Below are positions 56,345 to 64,000 of a stretch of DNA of 64,000 nt, piece after piece. Position 1 is the stretch's first letter; every line of letters begins with the position of its first letter. The position numbers and the translations under genes were made by a program. The notes beneath the pieces were generated by a model. The model saw only the letters and a program-made list of their open reading frames with translations. It was not told the origin of the DNA and did no database searches. This DNA comes from Rhynchopus euleeides (lineage: Eukaryota; Euglenozoa; Diplonemea; Diplonemida; Diplonemidae): assembly GCA_963210315.1 (NCBI GenBank), contig OY723298.1, positions 620,001 through 684,000 of the forward strand. Direction: 5' to 3'.

Positions 56345-57426
56345 GCGAGCCCCCCAACAAGAGCTCTGTGTGGACGGAGGGCAGGTGGGGCTGCGGCAGA
56401 AGGGCTGCTGCTGGGGATGCGATGGTGGCGGGGGCGGTGTTGACGTGTTGACGCCGAAGGAGAAGTAAGGTTACAAGGTTGATCTCCCTTCACTCGTTGT
56501 GGGGTGGGGGGGTGTGGGAGGGGAGCGACCAGCCTCACTGCACGGTGGCCTGGTCAGCTGACTGACCAGGTTTTGACCAGGTCTAAATCTGACCAGGTCA
56601 TGACCAAATCTGACCTGGTCATGACCAGGTATGACCTAGTCATGACCATGTCATACCTGGTCATGACCAGGTCATTTTCACCCATTTTAACCGGGGGGGA
56701 ACATGTTGAGTGGCCAAGCAGGGGGGACAATTCGCATGTTCCGGACTCTCTCCGGCCGTTGTGGAAAGTATGAGTCAAAAGGGTTCAACCATACCCCGAG
56801 TCGAGAAAGAAGTCGAAGCTTGAATCATGTTGGGCACAAGGGAAAAATGGTCAAAATTGGCCCAAAATTACCAAAAAGGAATGAGGCCCCCTGCCCAGGT
56901 TCCCTGCCCACCTGGACGCACTCAAGTGCCTCACACCGGGTCCCTCCCCCTGGTGGTATCCCAAAAAAATGTCGAGGAGGTCTGCATTATCCCAGGCCAC
57001 GCAGAAGGCGTCGAGCTGTTTCACAGCAGCCTCGCGGCGCTGTTTGAAAATCCATCGCACCACCCACTTTGACAAGGAGTGGGGCAGGAAGCTGACACGG
57101 AGTGAAGAGGCCGACAAGAAGAAGGACACTGCCCGCAGTCTACTCCATGCGTGTCTCTGGCAACGCGCGTCGGAGGCGGCATGAAGCGCCTCACGAGCGC
57201 CGACAACTCGTCTGAGTACGAGGTGCTGACGGAAGCGGGGTGCTCGGATGAGGTGCTGGGAACCGATATGAAGAGGCTGCCCACCGCTCAAAGCGCTGTG
57301 GGCAGTACTTCTTCGAAGGCAGCTGAAAAACAACTGATCCCGAACCCCCCCCCATCACGCAGATCGGGAGGCATTCGATAGCAGACGTCCTCTTCTACCG
57401 GATCATCGTAGGGTCCGGGAGCTGAC

Positions 57427-57801
57427 GTGCCCGACGAGCACCCACCTGTCCTCGACGGATCGGTCATGAGGGACCTACCCTACAAGAGCGAGGTTCCGAA
57501 TGGTCTGCACGCCCGAACGTTTCACATTCCGGATCCGTTCATTGTGGCGGTGGGGGCAACACCACAGGCAACGCAGGGGCAGGGTGTCGTGACCATCGAC
57601 ATCCAGTTGGTGAACGCGGTGATGAGGCAGGCGGTGGTGACAAAGAAGCCCGACCAGTGGGCGTGCCTCAACGTCGCCGTGAGTGACAACGACAAGGATG
57701 CTGACCCCGCTGGACCCGCTGAACCCGAGCATCCCGATGCAAGCGAGGACGAGGAGGACGAGAGTCCCATCGGCAGTGCCGTAACGGTTGACCACATCTG
57801 A
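57427..57801 (+). CDS. Unrecognised 124-codon ORF in the long-TIR element
   Basis: Starts MPDEHPPVLDGSVMRDLPYK, has a central beta-like segment (GQGVVTIDIQLVNAVMRQAVV) and ends in a highly acidic tail (SEDEEDES). It is on the plus strand, opposite to all host genes, and lies within the TIRs, so it probably belongs to the element. No family is recognised. Confidence 0.4.
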   Translation: MPDEHPPVLDGSVMRDLPYKSEVPNGLHARTFHIPDPFIVAVGATPQATQGQGVVTIDIQLVNAVMRQAVVTKKPDQWACLNVAVSDNDKDADPAGPAEPEHPDASEDEEDESPIGSAVTVDHI

Positions 57802-57856
57802 TTGTGACACTTTTCAAAGAGTGCAAAAGAATGGAGAAGGGAGTGCCCTGCCTTGA

Positions 57857-58498
57857 ATGCCTCAGGACCCTCAGGATCCTCAGAACTGCCACCTATTCGC
57901 TCTCTCCGACGAAGCGTTCGAGAGGGAGAATGGGGAGAGGAAATCGCAGGCCAGGACAACATCTGCTCGTTTCCGGGAGAGGGACCTGATGGTGTTCGAG
58001 CTGGCAAACTATACCCCCGCGCCAGTTTCGGCAACGACCCCGCAAGAATCTTCGTGTACCCTCTTGCAATACAATGTCATATCGTTGTGCGGGAAGTGCA
58101 TGACAGCGGGTCCCGTATGGATGAAAAACTTCGATTCGTTTCGGCACCGTCTCAGGACTCTCGGTAGCAGTCGGGTAACCCCTGTCGGCCCGATCGATTC
58201 GCTCGGCAAGTGTTCCGATGGCTGGTTACTGACTGGCGATGCTGCCTGCAACAAACCGCGTGGTCTCCGTAATTGCCTCTGCGACAAGCAGCCGCCGATC
58301 CACACCCAGGATGCGAAGGACGGCGTGTTACGCAAGGCAGCACTGGCCTGTGAAGCCGACAACAACGAAGATCCCGAAGAAGAGGAAGAAGGAGAAGAAT
58401 GTGAAGAAGCGGAAGAAGGCAGAAAGCTGCTGATCATCAAGTTTCGTCGCCGACCCCACCCCGCCACCCCCCTGCACTGCAGCATATTTTATTGGTAA
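57857..58498 (+). CDS. Unrecognised 213-codon ORF in the long-TIR element
   Basis: Begins 56 bp after the preceding ORF. Contains several Cys (ISLCGKCMTAG, NCLCDKQ) and a long Glu-rich run near the C-terminus, and ends at the edge of the right TIR. It could be part of a spliced transposase with the previous frame and with the fragment near 57000-57180 (KWWRRKLTRSEEADKKK-like Lys-rich helix). Confidence 0.35.
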   Translation: MPQDPQDPQNCHLFALSDEAFERENGERKSQARTTSARFRERDLMVFELANYTPAPVSATTPQESSCTLLQYNVISLCGKCMTAGPVWMKNFDSFRHRLRTLGSSRVTPVGPIDSLGKCSDGWLLTGDAACNKPRGLRNCLCDKQPPIHTQDAKDGVLRKAALACEADNNEDPEEEEEGEECEEAEEGRKLLIIKFRRRPHPATPLHCSIFYW

Positions 58499-59059
58499 TT
58501 TTGGGCCAATTTTGACCATTTTTCCCTTGTGCCCAACATGATTCAAGCTTCGACTTCTTTCTCGACTCGGGGTATGGTTGAACCCTTTTGACTCATACTT
58601 TCCACAACGGCCGGAGAGAGTCCGGAACATGCGAATTGTTCCCCCTGCTTGGCCACTCAACATGTTCCCCCCGGTTAAAATGGGTGAAAATGACCTGGTC
58701 AAGATTTGACCAGGTTTTGACCTGGTCAGGGTCTGACCAGGCCACCGTGTGCAGCTCTGGGTACACCCAGGCCTGTCGCTAACTTTTCGATTTTGGAGAT
58801 TTGGTGGGTTGACGCTCCTGTTTTGGGGGGGGATCAGGGGGGAAAATACTAGGGGTCAATTTTTCTCGCGCGCGCTTCGCGCGCGCTCGTGTTGTTGCCA
58901 AATTTTCCCATCGGTGGACCACTAGGTGGGCACGGTGTGAGGCGCTGGGTTCCTTCCGTGGTTCCTCTCCCGCTCGCGCCGTCGGGTGCCGGAGGAAACC
59001 AAAAAATGGCTTTCGGGACCATGATTTCGACGCTGCCCCCTGATATGTCACGGCCGTCA

Positions 59060-59340
59060 AAGCGCAAGGACTTGGTTACTAGACGGGCACGCGAGATGGG
59101 GGGTCTGGGGGGCAGAGCCCCCCAGCCGCCGGAGGCCACGGTAGTGAGCATCTGTTCATTGTGGGCGTACAGATTCTGTGTGAGTTGGCTGCGTCCTCCT
59201 GAGGCTACTGGAGTGGGTGGATTCCCTGACCCGGTGGGAATCGAATGACTTGAGTACGAGACATACGCCACAGGGGGGTCTGGGGGGCGGAGCCCCCCAG
59301 CCGCCGGAGGCCACGGTAGTGAGCATCTGTTCCTGCAAAA
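59060..59340. repeat. Two further copies of the GC-rich dispersed repeat
   Basis: Copies near 59098-59157 and 59274-59334 share the core GAGCCCCCCAGCCGCCGGAG and the spacer GGCTGCGTCCTCCTGAGGCT with the pair at 4.5-4.8 kb. Both pairs also share AAGGACTTGG followed by an AGAC(A/G)GGCAC segment, so the dispersed unit is longer than the core. Confidence 0.85.
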
Positions 59341-59355
59341 CCATACTCTCTTCGA

Positions 59356-59609
59356 CGTCGACCCAGTGAAAGTGGGTTGACGCTTGGTCGACGCTTGGTG
59401 AGCGTCGACCCAGTGTAACCGGGCCAACGCTAGGTTAGCGTCGACCCAGTGTAATAAATGGGTTGACGCTTGGTCCAGGCTTGAATGGCAACCCAGTTCC
59501 ACTAGGTCGACGCTCCAAGCCTCGACCAAGCGTCAACCCAGTCCACTGGGTCGACGCTGGGTCGACGCTTTTTTATGGGGGGGGGAAACCCAAAATCACT
59601 GGGTCGACG
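59356..59609. mobile_element. Small TIR element with GTCGACCCAGTG ends
   Basis: Left CGTCGACCCAGTGA and right inverse, 254 bp apart, with at least four more direct or inverted GTCGACCCAGTG copies and an internal inverted pair (GGGTTGACGCTTGGTC / GACCAAGCGTCAACCC). It resembles a MITE, but a target duplication is not evident. Confidence 0.6.
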
Positions 59610-62600
59610 GTCGACGCTTAGCGACATGCCTGGGGTACACCTCTGCTGGGGGGGGGGGGGGGGTTTGCTCTCTGTTGGTTGCGCCTCAACAATCTTCCCT
59701 CCCCTGCCATCCGCCCTCTTCCCTGTGGCCCAGGATGTCATCAGTGGTTGTGACAGAGCAGAGCGACGGTAATGCCTTGCGATATTTCACGACCTGACAG
59801 CGTGTTGTCGTCATCTCGTGGCCCATCTGTGGTTTGAAACAAAAGGCATCGGGAAGGCAGGCACACATCCTCGGGTTATGAAAAAACATGCTCCTATTTG
59901 GCACGCCGCATAATGACCCAATTTATACGCAGGAGATGAACACTTCGATGAGTGCCAAACCCTTCGCAACGCGGGACACGGTTGTTCTGTCTGAGACAGG
60001 TAAGTCTGCAGGTAAATCTGAAGCAAAACCAACACCACCGGGGAGAAAAAGGGGCAGAGGAAGGAGAGAGCGCGCGCGAGAGACAGATTTATTCTGCGTT
60101 GGTTATCTAAGGTGTCTGTAGCCCCCCCTTTTCAGCACTTCTCCCTTACAGAAGGTTCAACTGGGGGGGTCGGGGGAGGGGGGTAACTGGCAAATACATG
60201 GAAGACGAGAAAGGGAGGCGGGGTGGGAGAGAGAGCGAGCAACAAGCAGCAAGTGTTGGCAGCTTGAAAAGAGGGGGGGGGACTCAAGGGTTGGGGGGGG
60301 GGGGACGAATGGCACAGGGCGGGTGTGGCCCGTAATACCAAAGGAACATCAACGTGCAGTACAAGGTCCCGCAACATGGCGGCACCGGGGATCGGGAAGA
60401 GGGGGGTGGGGCACAAGGCCGCCTGGGGGCAGGTGTGTCGTCAGCTGACCACGCCTGCACACCCCGATAGTGTAAGATAGATTTGCAACGGAATCCAGCC
60501 CTTCCTGCCCAGATCAGCCCTGGGGGGCTGGCTGGGCTGGCACGGTGTGTTAGTGTACCACACCGAGCCTTCGAGAAGCGGGGGTAAGGCCCTCAGCAAA
60601 ACATGAGCACAACAACGCAGAAGGGTGTCGGGTGTCTGTTTGCGTGTTGTGTTTGAGTGGGTGTGGGATGTATTTATAACCCCATGGGAATACCGGAAAT
60701 GAACAGCAAAGGCACGACGGGTAATATATGCCAAAATAAGCTTCTAAATGATGAGATGGCAAAACAATAAACGGGAGATAGAGAGATGAGGCTATAACTA
60801 TGCATTTGCACAGAAAAATGACAACAACAAAGCTTGCCCAGGCAATGCATCGCCGTGTCTCTTCAGGAAACAAAAAGCGAGAACAGATTCAACAGAGAAA
60901 TAATAGCTGTCTAAATACAGGTGTGGATCACATGAACAAAACAGAGGCTATATAAACAGGCCAGGATGATCGAGGCTACAAATTATAAATCAGATCGATC
61001 CGCAGACAACGATGCGGTTTTTCTTTTGATGGCTGTCACTCCCAGACACGGCATCCCAACCACTATTTTTGTTCATCATTTTTTTTCGTTCTCTTTTTTT
61101 TGCGTTGCTGGCATCAAACAACAGGGGGGGGGGGGCAGATTTGAGGACGATGTGACATGGGCAACACCGACCGATTCGCCTTTTTTGCCTATACCCTGTC
61201 GTCAGAGCCGGCTCATTTGGGGGCGGATATATCTTGGCAGACGATTATCCGCTGGAATACAAAACAATTGGGATGAGAGGATGTGGGGGTTTGAACTTCA
61301 GCTCACTCACGAATGGGCATTGGGCCCCAGAGGGTGGGGGTTTGCGTGTGTCGCGTTTCTCTGCTTCGTGCAGACCCAACTCGGCGGATTTGCATTTTGT
61401 TTTTAGTGTATTGGGAGGCGGGTGGGGAGGGGGGGCGTTTCCTTCCGAAAAGTGCAGATGCGACAGGCTGCCTGCCGACACATCTTGTCACACGGGAGTA
61501 AACACCACCCTTCCTTCCCCGGCACCCATCGTCCTCTTCTGGAGGCAAAAATAGGCGCCAGATAACAGCTGTCATACCATAACACCACACAGGCCCCATA
61601 TATTCCTCTGATTTTTTTTTGACCTCCCCCCCAACAGAACAGCTTTCCACCCAACAGTGGGGGTTTGAACATCAGCTCATACTCGACAATAAATGCGGGA
61701 GAGAGTTGACACCCGCAGCTTCCGACGGATAAACCAGTCCTGTCAGAGGGACGAGGGGAGGGGGGGAGGAGGGGAGTGGGAGTGGGGGGCGGAAGGGACG
61801 AGGGGGGGGGGAAGCTGTTTGGTTATACAATAAATCGCAGGTGGGGAGGGGTGTACGAAGGGTATGCACTTCTTCTTCGGGACCATAATTTGTTACAACG
61901 GCGGAAAGGGGGGTGGGGGTGGGTGGGGTCACGGCACTCTCGGATATTTTTTGACCTCAGAATATTGAGGGCCAACCCGAGTCGGGGGAGCCCAACTTGT
62001 CGAGGGGTGGTGCCGTGTGGTTGGTGATCTACTTGGGGGGTGGGGGCAACAATCAACAAGAAGGGGCGGCAGGAGGACCGCGGTGGTTCGAGGGGGGGGG
62101 GGGCAGGTGCAGAAGGCCCGATGGAAGAAGAAACAAGAAGAAGTGCCTGGCAGGCCCCCTGCAGCAGCTACACTGCAGGGCGTCGGAGAAGCAGCCACTT
62201 TTGTGCCAAAACGGGTCACCAGTTGTTTGGCAGCAAAACTGCAGCGGCCTATTCTGACAGTGCCGGCACGCTACTCTCAGATCTCCAAAAGATGCCGAAA
62301 GGGAGGCCAAGTAAAATAGGGGGATGGGGGGGAGAGAAAGGAGAAAAGGGGCTAAGAGGGGGGAAGGGGGGAGGAAGGGTCTTCACGATCAGTAATTTTT
62401 TTCTGGCGAAATTTTCCACCTGTAGAATAGGAGGAAAATCGCCAGGGGGAAAAAAAGAGCGCCGGAGTGAAGAACCCCCTGCAATCCCTCCAGCCCCCCC
62501 CCCTCCAAGACGTCAAGAACAAGAGACAAAAAACTTCGCTTTTTTTTGACACAGGGGATTGGAAATACAAGAAGGGAGGGGGGGTGTGGGTGACGGGTGG

Positions 62601-63381
62601 GGGATCAAGAGGCAAGAGAAGCCCTTGCGAGACGTGCACCTTTTTTTCCGAGTGGCACCGGCAGGTCCCACCCCCACCCCCCCACATTTTATTGTGCTTT
62701 TGCGGGGGTGGGGGAGGACACGCACGTCCTCTGCCTCTACAGAGAGATGGGGGAATGGACTCTAACATTTTCCGATGAAGGGTTGTGGAGCGTGGTGGGG
62801 GCATTTTTTGCACCGGAAAATCCAATACAATGGTTTTGTTGACAACGGGATGTGTGGGGGGGGGGGGGTCGGGGTTGGAGGTAGGGGCGGAGTATGTGGG
62901 AGAGTATGTGGGAGAGTACGTATTTTTTTGACGAACAAAGGCGGGGGAAATACAAAAAAAATACACCCCCCTCTTGCATGGCAGGCACAACAGAGCGGCG
63001 AGGCACTGGCGTCTCACTGCCGCCGCAACGTTGCGGTGCCAAGAACGCTCGGGCAGCGCGACCTTGCGGAGGAGAGTGGTGACAGCGCCCGGGTAACACT
63101 CAATAGGGATGTGAGGGGGGGGGCTTGTTAAGTCATTCTAGGCACAACAGTACAAAATGGTGCAAGAGAGAGCGCAGCACGACTGGGATACCACTCTCTG
63201 AAGCACACGGCTCGACTCACTCCCCCGGCAATACATAGGTACACTGGAAGCCCTCCCTTCTCGCCCTGCCTCCTGCCCGTGCCCACAGCTCTACCGGCAG
63301 GGCAATCAACGGCACTGCAATGGCATGGCATCTGCATTGGTTCCGTCACAAAAAAATGTTGCGGAAATGACAGCATCCGCA

Positions 63382-63962
63382 TCAGCGTGCCAGGAAGGGG
63401 TGCTGTGGGTGGGTGGGGGTGCACATGGCAGGCACGGCGCAAGGTGTGGCAAAGGCGATCCATCCATCTGTCATACCTTCAGCATCGCGTCTGCCGTGGT
63501 GCGCTTTGCCGCGTCGTAGGAACCGAGGCACTCGACGATGAAGGATGCCATCAGGGTGGCATCGCGCTCCTCGAGGAAGCACATCAGCTCCTGCTTGAGG
63601 TGGCGTGGCTGGAAGTATTTGTCTGCCTTGTCCTGCTGGACGAACCTCCCGTTGTCGTCGAAGTACTTGTGGAGGTGCTTCCCGCCGCCCCGCGCAACGG
63701 ACAGGGGGACGTGCCCGATCAGCTGCTGCATCATGCAGATGTGGTCGCAGTTGATCTCATCCTCAGGCTTCTGGCGCCTCTTCGGGTCCTTCTTCGGGTC
63801 CATCAGGAAGGTGCCCGTCACCAGCTCGAAGGCCATACACCCAACACTCCACACGTCCGTCGCGGGGGTGATGGCGTTGCCCAGCAGCACCTCGGGTGCA
63901 CGGTACTCGCGCGTCTGCAGGATCACTCCCAGAGGGTTCGTTGCCAGACCGGGCTCACGGCA
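63382..63962 (-). CDS. SRPK-like serine/threonine protein kinase, 3' end
   Basis: Last two exons of a kinase gene that continues beyond the window. The exon at 63477-63962 begins after a CAG acceptor. A 74-bp intron (63403-63476; donor GTATGA, acceptor CAG) precedes a 21-bp terminal exon encoding HPFLAR and stop. The C-lobe is SRPK-like: ILQTREYRAPEVLLG (P+1 loop and APE), DVWSVGCMAFELVTG, a basic insert MDPKKDPKRRQKPEDE, MMQQLIGHVPLSVARGGG, and KRTTADAMLKHPFL. SRPKs phosphorylate Arg/Ser-rich splicing factors. The catalytic HRD and DFG motifs lie outside the window, so activity cannot be judged. Confidence 0.88.
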
Positions 63963-64000
63963 CTGCAGGCGGCGTGCGTGTGTGCCAATGCCGTGTGCCT

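Larger units (their letters stand above)
56541..58749. mobile_element. 2.2-kb element with ~250-bp TIRs
   Basis: Ends CACGGTGGCCTGGTCAG and inverse. Subterminal arrays of TGACCTGGTCATGACCAGGT lie at both ends, followed by a well-conserved inverted segment that runs from GTTAAAATGGGTG-type sequence to about 56870 on the left and starts near 58494 on the right. The flanks CACTG and TGCAG give no firm target duplication. The interior carries plus-strand frames. Confidence 0.87.
58750..63381. other. Intergenic DNA with short repeats, no gene
   Basis: Holds a CG hairpin (58868-58886), two copies of the GC-rich dispersed repeat (59.1-59.33 kb), a small TIR element (59356-59609), an A+T-richer stretch (60650-60970) and long poly-G/poly-C low-complexity DNA (61.1-63.1 kb). 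Predicted frames are Gly/Pro/Arg-rich and unconvincing. Confidence 0.5.

Overview
The window is nuclear DNA of a eukaryote, most probably a euglenozoan and, by inference, a diplonemid-like one. The grounds are: (i) all four core histones are strongly divergent, and H2A carries a Asp-Asp-Asp-(Ile/Leu)-Gly-x-Leu-Leu motif as in trypanosomatid H2A; (ii) every host gene I can support lies on the minus strand, as in long unidirectional gene arrays; (iii) most start codons follow an AG by only a few bases, as expected for trans-spliced messages, although no spliced-leader RNA gene was found; (iv) the adenylate cyclase has the kinetoplastid-like active-site arrangement. The few cis-introns all begin GTATG and end CAG. 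No rRNA or tRNA gene was found.

Layout. 1-3.7 kb: low-complexity DNA with poly-G runs and a 175-bp GA microsatellite. 3.8-8.9 kb: a kinesin (motor, coiled coil, probable distal C2 exon) whose large intron would hold two copies of a ~360-bp element that folds as a structured RNA. 9.3-12.3 kb: histone cluster 1 (H2B, H4, H3; no H2A). 14.7-16.8 kb: a six-TM adenylate cyclase with a frameshift in its second cyclase-like domain. 16.9-22.1 kb: three different terminal-inverted-repeat (TIR) elements placed end to end, each pair sharing a single TA. 22.3-25.7 kb: histone cluster 2 (H2A, H2B, H4, H3). 26.9-28.6 kb: a decayed paralogue of the cyclase. 28.6-36.6 kb: a nest of transposons. An AT-rich ~1.6-kb element was hit by a short MITE, two pogo-like elements (one with an intact-looking transposase) and a piggyBac-like element that itself carries another insertion. 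36.8-40.2 kb: histone cluster 3, collinear without indels with cluster 2. 40.4-41.8 kb: a TBP-like protein. 42-46 kb: no convincing gene. 46.4-49.7 kb: a mitochondrial carrier and ATG101. 51.1-53.2 kb: a TIR element with a 6-bp target duplication. 53.3-56.3 kb: a two-repeat cysteine-rich type I membrane protein and the TRM9 tRNA methyltransferase. 56.5-58.7 kb: a further long-TIR element with its own plus-strand ORFs. 58.7-63.3 kb: short repeats and intergenic DNA. 63.4-64.0 kb: the 3' end of an SRPK-like kinase.

The genes are housekeeping functions (chromatin, transcription, autophagy, tRNA modification, transport, kinase signalling) with no shared pathway. The dominating feature is dense colonisation of intergenic space by TA- and TTAA-targeting DNA transposons, together with recent duplication or homogenisation of histone clusters.
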